Positions 40,930 to 49,563 of a DNA stretch of 64,000 bases are shown in pieces. The notes below the pieces were generated by a model. It had not been told where the DNA came from and did no database searches. It saw only the letters and a list, made by a program, of their open reading frames with translations. The DNA comes from an uncultured Clostridia bacterium (lineage in GTDB: Bacteria > Bacillota > Clostridia > Oscillospirales > Ruminococcaceae), in the NCBI GenBank assembly GCA_947389015.1, contig CANDVA010000008.1:1-64000 (forward strand), in the 5' to 3' direction. A program made the translations under genes and the position numbers. Numbering within the stretch: position 1 is the stretch's first letter; each line of letters begins with the position of its first letter.

Positions 40930-43002
40930 ATGTTGGATCGGGTGTCGTTTATTAGGTTTGTCGATTTGGGGGGAATTACGGAAACGATCATTTTTGTGTC
41001 GTATATTCTGGTTTGCGCGGGGTTGTTTAAAAGCAGGTTTTCGCGGTCGGCGACCGTATTCGCTTTAGGCGCGGCGGGAGCAGTTATAGCGGGAGCGAAT
41101 ATCGCGGTCATGCTGTCGGATACGCAGAACCTTGCTCTTATGCTGACGCTGTTTCCGCTGACGGCGTATCTTCCGTTTTCGGTGCTGCTTTACTTTTTAT
41201 CGGACGGCGGCGTTTTTGAGACCGCGGCGGTCTGCGTTGTCGGAACGCTTGAAGCGCTGATCTTGAAAGCGCTGCAAAAAATACTGACAAAGTTGATAGT
41301 TATGATAGTTGTGAACGCGGGAGCGTCGCACCCTGTGCCGAGCGTTGTGTGCGACGCGATCGTCGTACTTGCGGCGGCGGGGCTTGTGTTTGTCGCGTTC
41401 GGATTTATCGGCAAGCCGTTCCGTTTATGCGTTGCTGAGAGCCGACGGAGCCGAATGCTGCTTTTGGTGCCGATCGCTTTGGTATTTCTGATGATGTTCT
41501 ATTTCCTTAATAGCGCGACAAATATAACGGTTCTGCTTTTGACCATGCTGATCGCCGTTTCGATCTTTATCATTATTGCAAGGCTGCTCGGCGCGGCTGC
41601 GGAGATCATCCGAATGAAGCGCTCGGAGAAAGAAATGTCCGATCATATGGAGCTCCAGCGGTGCAGCTACGACAAGCTTGCCCGTAAAATGGAGGCGGGG
41701 CGCGCGTACCGCCACGATATGCGGCATCATCTCAGGATCATAGAGGGGCTTGCAAGGCAGGGCGACTGCGGCAGTATCATCGAATACACGGGCAAAATGA
41801 ACGGCTCGCTCGGAGAGCTTGAAAACGTCGACCGCTGTAAAAATCCCGAGATAAACGCGGTGCTTTCCGAATACATCGGCCGCGCCGAAAATTCGGGGTG
41901 CAAAATCACGGAAAGCTTTGCGTTCCCCGCGAAGCTGCCGTTCGCGGAGGACGACGTGTGCATCGTGCTGGCGAACGCCCTTGAAAACGCGATCAACGCC
42001 TGCGGCAAGCTCCCGCGGGAAGAGCGGTATATCAACATTTCCGCGGAGTGCGCCGATAATCGCAGGCTGTTCGTTTCGGTGAAAAATCCCTGCGCCGACG
42101 CGCTCGAATTTGACGAGAACGGACTGCCCGTTGTCGACGGGCGCTCGGAGGAGCACGGCGTCGGGTTGCGCTCCGTGAACAGTATCGCCGAAAAGTACAA
42201 CGGATTTTTGCGCTGCAGGCTCGAAAAAGGCGAGTTTGTGTTTCACGCGGCGCTGTTTTGCGAGGAGAGCGTTCCCGTGAAAAAGGGCGAAAAGCCGGGG
42301 AACAAGTCCAAGCGGGCTGTTTCCTCGCTGATGTGTCTCGGCTTGGGGGTTCTGCTTATGCTGAATATAATGCCCTCCGCGGCGGAAGCGGCTTCCTCGC
42401 TGCTCTCGGTGAATATCCGCACGATAAGGGATCTCTTTCTCGGCTGGGGCGACAACTCGATATCTATCGAAAAACCCGAATTTGAGGGAGACGGAGCGGA
42501 CGAGCTGAACAGCGCGGTGAAGAGCTACACCGATGAAGCGAAAGAAAAGTTTTGGTGGTACTTTAACCACAGGTATAACGGCTATGTTGCGGAGGATATG
42601 TACTATACCGTTATACGCGACGACGAGAAATATTTTATCGCGCAGTTCAAGGTTACCGTAAACGCGGGCAGTTCAATGGATTACGGGCGCTGGATCGTCT
42701 TTGATAAGAGCGCGGAAAAGGTGCTGGAGCTTGCCGATCTGTTCAAGGAGGGCAGCGATTACATCGGAGTATTAAGCGCCGAGATACTTAAACAGATGAA
42801 ATATAAAAACGAGTTCGAGGGCAGAGACTTTTTTGTCGACGGCGACGACGCTTTTACCGAAATAAGCGAAGACGCGGACTTCTACATCGACTCCCTTAAC
42901 AGGCTGGTTATCGTTTTCGACGAATACGAGGTCGCGCCCGGTCCTATGGGCAGTCCGCGGTTTTTCATTAACAGCGAAGTTATAGAAGATATTGTGAGGT
43001 GA
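40930..43002 (+). CDS. GHKL sensor histidine kinase fused to an RsiV/DUF3298-like extracytoplasmic domain
   Basis: The 690-residue protein starts at ATG 40930 after AAAGGAG. Residues ~10-220 hold six or so membrane helices. A DHp-like segment follows with YRHDMRHHLRII (His262), then a GHKL ATPase with ANALENAINAC (~348-357) and HGVGLRSVNS (~409-417). After the catalytic domain comes an extra membrane span (~463-487) and a C-terminal domain of ~175 residues. Its ADLFKEGSDY and LNRLVIVFDEYEVAPGPMGSPRFFI match the RsiV/PdaC DUF3298 fold, which in RsiV binds lysozyme. The C-terminus should therefore face outside. The LytTR regulator gene follows directly. Confidence 0.85.
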   Translation: MLDRVSFIRFVDLGGITETIIFVSYILVCAGLFKSRFSRSATVFALGAAGAVIAGANIAVMLSDTQNLALMLTLFPLTAYLPFSVLLYFLSDGGVFETAAVCVVGTLEALILKALQKILTKLIVMIVVNAGASHPVPSVVCDAIVVLAAAGLVFVAFGFIGKPFRLCVAESRRSRMLLLVPIALVFLMMFYFLNSATNITVLLLTMLIAVSIFIIIARLLGAAAEIIRMKRSEKEMSDHMELQRCSYDKLARKMEAGRAYRHDMRHHLRIIEGLARQGDCGSIIEYTGKMNGSLGELENVDRCKNPEINAVLSEYIGRAENSGCKITESFAFPAKLPFAEDDVCIVLANALENAINACGKLPREERYINISAECADNRRLFVSVKNPCADALEFDENGLPVVDGRSEEHGVGLRSVNSIAEKYNGFLRCRLEKGEFVFHAALFCEESVPVKKGEKPGNKSKRAVSSLMCLGLGVLLMLNIMPSAAEAASSLLSVNIRTIRDLFLGWGDNSISIEKPEFEGDGADELNSAVKSYTDEAKEKFWWYFNHRYNGYVAEDMYYTVIRDDEKYFIAQFKVTVNAGSSMDYGRWIVFDKSAEKVLELADLFKEGSDYIGVLSAEILKQMKYKNEFEGRDFFVDGDDAFTEISEDADFYIDSLNRLVIVFDEYEVAPGPMGSPRFFINSEVIEDIVR

Positions 43003-43007
43003 ACGGA

Positions 43008-43727
43008 TTGATAGAGATTGCGTTATGCGACGATAACGCCGAGGACGTCGAGGCGATCGGAGCCCTTGCCGCGGACTTTGCCGCGGAGCATTCGGAATTT
43101 CCGATACGGCTGAGCGCGTTCACCTCGGCGGCGGAGCTGCTTACGGCTGTTGAGGAAAGCAGCGGCTTTGATCTGTATATACTCGACGTTATGATGCCTG
43201 AAATGAACGGGATACGGCTTGCGGAGATAATACGCGGCAGGGGCGAGCAAGCGGAGATATTGTTTCTGACGATCTCGCGCGAGTACGCCGTGGAGGCTTT
43301 CGCGGTCCGCGCGTCGGGGTATCTGCTGAAGCCGGTGAGCAAGCCGAGCTTTGACGAGGAGGTGCTTCGCGCCGTTCGGAAGCTCACAAACGAGCAAAGC
43401 GCAGCGATCACCGTCAAAACCAAGGACGGAATGCGGAGGATACGGCTGCACGAGCTTGTGATGATCGAGAGCTTCAACCACACGCGGGCGCTCACCATGT
43501 CGGACGGCAGCGTGTTGGAGACCTCCGCCGCGCTCTCGGAGCTGTTTGAAGCCTTAAGCGGACACAAAAACTTCTATATGCCGCACCGCGCTTATATCGT
43601 AAATCTCGATTACTCGATGGGAATAAAGCGCTGCGAGCTGCTTATGCTCGGAAACCGCCGTATTCCGATACCGAGAAGGCAGTATACGATAATGCGGGAT
43701 CTTTTCTCGGATTACTTTTTTAAATAA
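43008..43727 (+). CDS. LytTR-family response regulator
   Basis: The 239-residue protein has a receiver domain (IALCDDNAED, phosphorylated Asp in YILDVMMPEMNG, KPVS) and a C-terminal LytTR DNA-binding domain (~135-235; IRLHELVMIESFNH, HRAYIVNLDYSMGI). TTG 43008 is preferred because GAGGTG precedes it and the family starts MxEIALCDD; the frame also opens at GTG 42999, overlapping the kinase stop. LytTR regulators bind direct repeats ~21 bp apart, as seen before both transcription units of this locus. Confidence 0.92.
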   Translation: MIEIALCDDNAEDVEAIGALAADFAAEHSEFPIRLSAFTSAAELLTAVEESSGFDLYILDVMMPEMNGIRLAEIIRGRGEQAEILFLTISREYAVEAFAVRASGYLLKPVSKPSFDEEVLRAVRKLTNEQSAAITVKTKDGMRRIRLHELVMIESFNHTRALTMSDGSVLETSAALSELFEALSGHKNFYMPHRAYIVNLDYSMGIKRCELLMLGNRRIPIPRRQYTIMRDLFSDYFFK

Positions 43728-43730
43728 CCG

Positions 43731-43772
43731 CGCCCGCGGAAATGTGCTTTCGGCATTTCCGCGGGCGTTTTT
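43731..43772 (+). terminator. Terminator after the response regulator
   Basis: CGCCCGCGGAAATG pairs with CATTTCCGCGGGCG around TGCTTTCGG, followed by five T. It isolates the kinase operon from the surface protein gene. Confidence 0.9.
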
Positions 43773-43789
43773 CGGCGGCGGGAAATTGT

Positions 43790-43819
43790 CGTTTCACGTT
43801 GAAAAACAGACCATTCACG
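43790..43819 (+). promoter_or_regulatory. LytTR-type direct-repeat operator (surface protein gene)
   Basis: CGTTTCACG (43790-43798) and CCATTCACG (43811-43819) are half-sites 21 bp apart. The second ends 9 bp before the -35, a normal place for an activator. Near-identical elements lie at 40745 (inverted) and 47680. Confidence 0.72.
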
Positions 43820-43828
43820 CAAAACGCC

Positions 43829-43857
43829 TTGATTTTCTGTCGAAAAAATGCTATAGA
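43829..43857 (+). promoter_or_regulatory. Promoter of the surface protein gene
   Basis: TTGATT (43829-43834) and TATAGA (43852-43857) are 17 bp apart. Both hexamers are imperfect, as expected for an activated promoter. The start codon is 40 bp downstream. Confidence 0.7.
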
Positions 43858-43896
43858 TTATATAAGGATAAATTTTTCGGAAACGGAGGATAAACA

Positions 43897-46800
43897 ATGA
43901 AAAATCTTTTCACAAAGGAAATGCTGAAAAAGTCGGCGATCTTCAGAAAAGCCGTCGCGGTGACCTCCGCGCTGGCTATCGTTCTGGGAATTGTGCTGAA
44001 CAGCATTACGCCGTATAACGCAAACGCGGAGGAAACCGTTACCGGCGGCGCCTGCGGCGCGGAGGGCAATGAAAACAACGTTACATGGTCGCTTGACGGC
44101 GGCGTTTTTACGATAAGCGGAACGGGGGCAATGGCAGACTGGGTCAGCGGAGACGGGGGCATCGTAAACACGCCTTGGTATAAAGAAATACATAGTATTA
44201 AAGAAATTCAAATAAGCGGAGTTACAAATATAGGCAACAATGCTTTTTGTGGCTGCAATTATGTTGAATCAGTGAGCATAGATGAAAGCGTAACTTCAAT
44301 TGGTGCCGGTGCGTTTGACTCCTGCTCAGCGCTTGCCAAAATACAATTGCCGGAGAGCATTCTGGCTATTGGCAGCAACGCATTTGAACATTGTAACAAT
44401 CTTACAGAAATAAATATTCCCGATACTGTTGGTTCCATAGGAAACATGGCGTTTTACTACTGCTCTAAACTCGAATACGCACTTTATCCCGCCGCAGCGG
44501 CAATAAGATATTATGATGTGTTTGACAGCACGACGACCAAGCTCAAATACGAAACCGAAGGCGGTAAGCGCAAGATAACTGAAATCACTCTCGGCAACGG
44601 CAAAACAAGCGTCGCTATCACGGACGAAATGAACGTTGCTTCCGTCGCGGAAAGCGCGCGGAGCAAGGTTTCGCAGGAGGGGCACACCCATGCCGAGGAT
44701 AACGGCGTTTGCCGGATATGCGGCAAGACGGCGCAGCCCGCTGCCGATGTTGCCATAGACGAAACAAACTTCCCCGACGAGAATTTCAGAAATTACGTTA
44801 GTGAAAACTGTGATACTAATAAAGACGGTACTTTACAGAGCGATGAAATAGAAGCAGTTAAAAATATCAACGTTTTCAATAAAGGAATAGACGACCTGAC
44901 GGGAATAGAGCATTTCACCGAGCTGACAACACTTTTATGCAATAATAATCGTCTCACCGCTTTAGATATTAGCAAAAACACAAAGCTGACAACGCTTAAA
45001 TGCGAGTATAATGCTCTCACCGCTTTAGATATTAGCAAAAACACAAAGCTGACAATGCTTCGATGCGAGCATAACGCTCTCACCGCTTTAGATGTAAGCC
45101 AAAATACCGCGTTGACATTTCTTACCTGCGGTCAAAATTCTCTCAACACTTTAAATGTAAGTAAAAATACTGCGCTGGAACATCTTGAGTGCTATGAAAA
45201 TGCTCTCACCGCTTTAAATGTACGCCAAAATACCGTGTTGACATTTCTTTCCTGCGATGGTAATTTTCTCAATGCTTTAGACATAAGCCTAAATACCGAA
45301 CTGACACAGCTTTACTGCTATCAAAATAATCTCGCCGCTTTAGACGTAAGCCAAAACACAAAGCTGGAATTTCTTAAGTGCGATAATAATAATCTCACCT
45401 CCTTGGATTTAAGCAAAATCACCTGCTTGAAACATACTTCTTTTGAAAACAACAAATATACCGTTTCCCGCTGTATGATCGCCGCCGACGACCTCCCCGG
45501 ATACTTTGATTTAACAAAGGCAAGCAACTGGGAAAACGCCAAAGTGACCGGCGATAATATTTACGGAACAGGCACCGCAACATATACATACGACTGCGGA
45601 AATGGGATAAAGCCAACGTTCTCTATTGAATTCGGCGAGCACAGCTATGAAAACGGCACGTGTACGGTCTGCGGTGAAGAGGAACCGAAACCGTCATACA
45701 ACTTAACTCCCTCTGCAAAAGAGATAACAATAGGCGATTACCAGATATTTACTCTTGAGGGTTATGACGGCCAAGAGCTACCCACATGGGAAATTGATGA
45801 AACTTATGTGGATATAATCACAACCGGAGTAGATGTAGATAACAACCAGTGCAAATTGATCGGTAAAGCGGCGACCGACCCTACGACCACGCTTACGGTT
45901 AAATTAAACGGCAAAATAGCAGGCACGGCAGTGATAACTGTTGTTGCCGCCGAATGTGAACATGAATGGGGTACAAAGTGGGAAAAAGATGATGATTATC
46001 ACTGGCACGTCTGCACAAAGTGCGGCGCGGCAAGCACAAAAGAAAAACATCGTGTGGGACCCAACGACGTTGGGAAGGAACCGACCTGCACGGAAAACGG
46101 CAAGGGTACCGGTTACAAATGCCTCGACAACTGCGGCTATATGGAAGAGGGCAGCGTTAAGCCCGCCTTGGGACACGACTATAAGGATGTACCGGGCAGC
46201 GGAAAAGAGCCTACCTGCGTCGAAGCGGGCAAGGAGCCCGATCAGAAGTGTTCAAGATGCGGCGACCTAACGGAGGGTGAAACCCTCCCCGCAACCGGAA
46301 CGCATACTCCCGGCGAACCCGTGCATGAAAACATATCCGGCGCGACCTGCACAACGGCGGGCTCTTACGACGAGGTCGAATACTGCACGGAATGCGGCGC
46401 GGAGATAAGCAGAACGCCCAAAACGGGCGAAAAGCTCCCTCACGATATGAAAGAGGTTCCCGGCAGCGCAAAGGCTGCCACCTGCGCGGAGGCAGGCAAG
46501 GAAGCCGACCAAAAGTGCGAAAACTGCGGCTATACCGAAACGGGAGCGGTTATCCCCGCAACGGGAGAACACCATTTTGAAAACGGGGTATGCTCGGTCT
46601 GCGGAGCGGCGGAAACCACAAGCAAACCCGATGACACAAGCAAACCCGACGACACGAGCAAGCACGACGACACGAGCAAGCCCGACGACACGAGCAACCC
46701 CGACGACACGAGCAACCCCGACGACACGAGCAACCCCGGCAACGTCGGAAATATTTCCAAGGATACGCAGAGTGGAGACAACGTTCCGAACGCAGAGATT

Positions 46801-47505
46801 GTCACTTCCACAGAAGCTCTTGCCGAAGCGGTGCTTACTACCGAAGAGCGCGAATCCGTAAAGAACGGCGAGGATATCAGGATCGTGCTTAAGCTGGAGG
46901 ACGGCACAACGATCGTTTCCGATAAGGACAAGGCGGCTGTTGAAGCGGCTCTGAACGGCTCGGAGAACCTGAAGCTCGGACAGTATCTTGAAATAAATCT
47001 GTACAAGATCGCGGGAGGAGTTGAAACAGGAATTACACGGCTCAACAAACCCATTACGATCACGATAGACGTTCCCGAAGCGCTCCGCGGCAGCGGCAGG
47101 GAGTTTGTGCTGATACGCGTTCACGACGGCGCGGCAGACGTGCTTTCGGATCTGGACAGCGATCCCGACACGGTGACGGTGCAGACCGACAAATTCTCGA
47201 CCTACGCGCTGGCTTACAGAGAAAACGTTTCGGTGAACGCGCCCGACGAAAACCCGAGCACAGGTGTAGCTCCGACGGGAACGTATCTTATAGTGACCGG
47301 TTCCGTTATGCTGCTTATAATTCTGTTTTTGACGCTGTTCACAGGCAGAAACGGAATGTCCGAGGAAAGTAAGGAGCGCGTATTTACAAGCCTTATCGCC
47401 TGGGGCAAGAGAGGCGGAAGAATTCGCGCGGCGATCGCACTCGCAGCGATATTCCTTCTGCTCAGCTTCTATTACGGAATCGGCATGAAGACCGCTGAAA
47501 AGTAA
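43897..47505 (+). CDS. Large leucine-rich-repeat cell-surface protein
   Basis: The 1202-residue protein starts after GGAGG with a long signal peptide (~1-45, ending NANA). A BspA-type LRR region (~60-210; IGNNAFCGCNYVESVSI) comes first. Then nine internalin-like 21-residue repeats (~345-515; LTALDISKNTKLTTLKC), a bacterial Ig-like segment (~610-690), several Cys-pair modules of the form CxxCG (~690-905), a KPDDTS repeat linker and an adhesin-like domain. NPSTG and two hydrophobic segments finish it (GTYLIVTGSVMLLIILFLTLF, then a last span). It should be anchored by the C-terminal spans. The central LRR part is AT-richer than neighbours. Confidence 0.85.
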   Translation: MKNLFTKEMLKKSAIFRKAVAVTSALAIVLGIVLNSITPYNANAEETVTGGACGAEGNENNVTWSLDGGVFTISGTGAMADWVSGDGGIVNTPWYKEIHSIKEIQISGVTNIGNNAFCGCNYVESVSIDESVTSIGAGAFDSCSALAKIQLPESILAIGSNAFEHCNNLTEINIPDTVGSIGNMAFYYCSKLEYALYPAAAAIRYYDVFDSTTTKLKYETEGGKRKITEITLGNGKTSVAITDEMNVASVAESARSKVSQEGHTHAEDNGVCRICGKTAQPAADVAIDETNFPDENFRNYVSENCDTNKDGTLQSDEIEAVKNINVFNKGIDDLTGIEHFTELTTLLCNNNRLTALDISKNTKLTTLKCEYNALTALDISKNTKLTMLRCEHNALTALDVSQNTALTFLTCGQNSLNTLNVSKNTALEHLECYENALTALNVRQNTVLTFLSCDGNFLNALDISLNTELTQLYCYQNNLAALDVSQNTKLEFLKCDNNNLTSLDLSKITCLKHTSFENNKYTVSRCMIAADDLPGYFDLTKASNWENAKVTGDNIYGTGTATYTYDCGNGIKPTFSIEFGEHSYENGTCTVCGEEEPKPSYNLTPSAKEITIGDYQIFTLEGYDGQELPTWEIDETYVDIITTGVDVDNNQCKLIGKAATDPTTTLTVKLNGKIAGTAVITVVAAECEHEWGTKWEKDDDYHWHVCTKCGAASTKEKHRVGPNDVGKEPTCTENGKGTGYKCLDNCGYMEEGSVKPALGHDYKDVPGSGKEPTCVEAGKEPDQKCSRCGDLTEGETLPATGTHTPGEPVHENISGATCTTAGSYDEVEYCTECGAEISRTPKTGEKLPHDMKEVPGSAKAATCAEAGKEADQKCENCGYTETGAVIPATGEHHFENGVCSVCGAAETTSKPDDTSKPDDTSKHDDTSKPDDTSNPDDTSNPDDTSNPGNVGNISKDTQSGDNVPNAEIVTSTEALAEAVLTTEERESVKNGEDIRIVLKLEDGTTIVSDKDKAAVEAALNGSENLKLGQYLEINLYKIAGGVETGITRLNKPITITIDVPEALRGSGREFVLIRVHDGAADVLSDLDSDPDTVTVQTDKFSTYALAYRENVSVNAPDENPSTGVAPTGTYLIVTGSVMLLIILFLTLFTGRNGMSEESKERVFTSLIAWGKRGGRIRAAIALAAIFLLLSFYYGIGMKTAEK
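44920..45430 (+). repeat. 63-bp tandem LRR-coding repeats
   Basis: About eight units of 63 bp encode the 21-residue leucine-rich repeats of the surface protein. Successive starts of CTGACAA fall 63 bp apart (for example 44923 and 44986). Several units share long identical stretches, which marks recent duplication. Confidence 0.85.
46624..46735 (+). repeat. 18-bp tandem repeats encoding a KPDDTS linker
   Basis: Seven units of 18 bp encode DDTSKP/DDTSNP. The later copies are nearly identical at the DNA level. Such stretches act as flexible wall-spanning linkers and change length easily by slippage. Confidence 0.85.
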
Positions 47506-47511
47506 TCAAAA

Positions 47512-47713
47512 ATGGGAATAAAGCGCCATTAACTGCTGAAGTTCGGAAACCGCTGTGTTCCGATCCAGAGAAGGCAATATTCGACAGCAGGGGCTTTTCT
47601 CGAATTACTTTTTCAAATAGTAACGCCCGCGGGAATGTGTTTCGGCATTTCCGCGGGCTTTTTTGTAGCGTGATATTGTCATTTCACGTTGAAAAAAAGA
47701 CCATTAATGTAAA
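47512..47713 (+). repeat. Degenerate duplicate of the response regulator 3' end and following operator region
   Basis: The segment aligns with 43617-43823: ATGGGAATAAAGCGC, GGAAACCG, TTCCGAT and GAGAAGGCA, the regulator stop region, the GCCCGCGG hairpin terminator (47625-47664) and the LytTR half-sites all occur in the same order. Many substitutions and small indels break the frame, so the coding part is dead. The terminator copy can still serve the surface protein gene. The two copies flank that gene as direct repeats ~3.9 kb apart. Confidence 0.88.
47680..47709 (+). promoter_or_regulatory. Third copy of the LytTR-type element
   Basis: CATTTCACG (47680-47688) and CCATTAATG (47701-47709) keep the 21-bp spacing; the second half-site is degenerate. 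No gene follows in the right direction, so it is probably a relic of the duplication. Confidence 0.5.
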
Positions 47714-47733
47714 TCCACTGCGGTTTTTCTTTC

Positions 47734-48642
47734 TTATGCCGCGCTTGAGATAAGCTTCGTAAGCGCGGATAATGCCGAGCGCTGCTCGCTTTCGGAGAGC
47801 GCTCCGCCGCTGCGCGTGCGGAATTTTGCCGAAACGCGCCAATTATTTCCCTCGGGCACGGCGCGGACGCTGTACGCTTCGCAGGTGCGCTCCTCGTCGT
47901 TGTGGAGGTAATTGAGCATGAGCTTGTCCGATTTGCCTGAGAGGATCATCAGCGCGGCGGTCTCAACGCCGCTGTAATAGCCGCTGAGCATACCGTCCTT
48001 CATATAACGCGAGCCGTTCAGTACAGCAGTTCTGCCGTCCTCGCCCGAGGTCATCCCTCTGCCGTTTTTCGTAGGCGCGAGCCTCGGGAGGAGAGAGGCT
48101 CGTCCGCCCGCGTTGTCCGCGAGCAGGTCGAGCAGCGTGGTCTTGGGGGATATTCCCATTCGGTTCGCGTTTTCAATAAGGGAAAGGGGTTTTTCGGCGG
48201 AGGTTATCCCCTCGGTGAATTGCAGATCTGTGAGGAATTCGGCGCTTTCCGCGCAGCAGACGGGCATATTCAGGCTGCACCGCATATCGAAGTACAGCGT
48301 TTCGAGAGCGTCCGCGGCGCTGACCTTTTCAAAGCCGCCGCCGAGTATCAGCAGCTTGGTCTCCGCCATATACAGCTTTTTGCCGTCGATAAGTGAGATA
48401 TTGTCTATCGCCTCGGATAATGTCTCGCCTTCGCCCGAGACCTTGATGACGTTCTCCTGCGACGCGTCTATCGTGTCGCCGCCGCTCCCTCCGCCGCTGA
48501 ACAGCAGAGCGCTCACCTGATAATTTCCGTTGAAGTCGATAGCCGCCGCCTGTATAATGGCACGATTTCCGAGCTCCGTCAGATCCGCCTCGCAGCCTGT
48601 GAGCAGCAGCGTGCCGATAATAATCAATACCAATTTCTTCAT
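47734..48642 (-). CDS. gerC: Ger(x)C germinant-receptor lipoprotein (short)
   Basis: The 302-residue lipoprotein (LLLTGC lipobox) begins LTELGNRAIIQAAAIDF, and has LIDGKKLYMAETKLLILG and a RGMTSGEDGRTAVLNGSRYMKDGMLSGYYS middle, as in the GerAC family. It is ~70-90 residues shorter than usual and lacks the last part of the C-terminal domain. Its stop is 21 bp from the duplication at 47512-47713, so it may have been truncated. It overlaps gerB by 4 bp. Confidence 0.82.
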   Translation of the reverse strand: MKKLVLIIIGTLLLTGCEADLTELGNRAIIQAAAIDFNGNYQVSALLFSGGGSGGDTIDASQENVIKVSGEGETLSEAIDNISLIDGKKLYMAETKLLILGGGFEKVSAADALETLYFDMRCSLNMPVCCAESAEFLTDLQFTEGITSAEKPLSLIENANRMGISPKTTLLDLLADNAGGRASLLPRLAPTKNGRGMTSGEDGRTAVLNGSRYMKDGMLSGYYSGVETAALMILSGKSDKLMLNYLHNDEERTCEAYSVRAVPEGNNWRVSAKFRTRSGGALSESEQRSALSALTKLISSAA

Positions 48643-49562
48643 TGCGCACCTCGCCGTACCTTATTTTCAGCTGACGTATGCCCCGCGCGGTAGACCTCCG
48701 TGACCGCGCTGCCCGCCGCGAACAGCATAACGCCGCTCCTGAACGCCGCGCAGAGCGTCCACACGGCTGCCGACGCGCCGTCAAGCCGCTTGAAGAACGC
48801 GATATCCGACAGAGACGCCGCCGCAATATGCGGATATTCGCACAGTCCGTACATATCGCGGAGCACAAGGCAGCTCGTCACCGTTATAAGCAGACCGCCC
48901 AGCAGCGAGAACACCGCGAAGAACATCGCCGTAAGCCCCGTTGAGGAGCTTTTCTTTTTGTTGACATACGGCAGCAGCGCCGCGAATATCAGATAATCTC
49001 CGCCGCGGAGCACGCGTTCGACCGTGTCGCCGAGCAGCGCTGAAAAGCTGCCGCGTGCCGCGAGACCGTCCGTATGCATATACGGGATATCCGCAAGCAT
49101 GACCGTGACCGTAATAAGCGCGGCGGCTATCAAGAATATCGCTCCCGACCTCGCAAGCGCCTCAATTCCCGTGATTGCCGCGTATACCGCAAATACCGCC
49201 GATATCGCGAAAACCATCCAGCTTATCCCACCGTTGAGCAGGTTCTTAACCGTGAACTGCGACGAGTTGAACAGCGTCCGCAGCGCCGCGCCGACAAGCA
49301 GCAGCGCCGCGAATAACGCGCCGCACCACCCGAAGAATTTGTTTTTTTTGTACACCGCACGGTGGATATTCATACCCTTGAACGAGTAGATAATAACGGG
49401 CAAGGCAAGTACGAAACGAACGGTTTCCGCAATTATAAGCGCAAGTATCGCCTCGCCAGCCGTTCCCGAGACTGTGCGCGGATAAACAACCTCCGCGCTC
49501 AGACGGCACAAAAGCAGCACACAGAACAGCTGCGAGGTGCTGATGGTGTTTTCTTTGAGCAT
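48639..49562 (-). CDS. gerB: GerAB/GerB-type germinant receptor permease
   Basis: The ~307-residue protein has about ten membrane segments and matches the endospore germination permease family (an APC-fold amino-acid transporter relative). The start is placed at 49562 (MLKENTISTSQLFCVLLLCRLSAEV) with GGGAGG just before it; the open frame extends to 49643 without a ribosome binding site. In related receptors this subunit binds the germinant. It lies between gerA and gerC in one operon. Confidence 0.85.
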   Translation of the reverse strand: MLKENTISTSQLFCVLLLCRLSAEVVYPRTVSGTAGEAILALIIAETVRFVLALPVIIYSFKGMNIHRAVYKKNKFFGWCGALFAALLLVGAALRTLFNSSQFTVKNLLNGGISWMVFAISAVFAVYAAITGIEALARSGAIFLIAAALITVTVMLADIPYMHTDGLAARGSFSALLGDTVERVLRGGDYLIFAALLPYVNKKKSSSTGLTAMFFAVFSLLGGLLITVTSCLVLRDMYGLCEYPHIAAASLSDIAFFKRLDGASAAVWTLCAAFRSGVMLFAAGSAVTEVYRAGHTSAENKVRRGAQ

Positions 49563-49563
49563 A

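Noticed and set aside
41425-42570. Antisense frame over the kinase gene
   Set aside because: It overlaps clear kinase motifs on the other strand and has no independent start signal.
44920-45430. Tandem repeats as a CRISPR array
   Set aside because: The repeats are contiguous, have a 63-bp coding period in frame and encode leucine-rich repeats.
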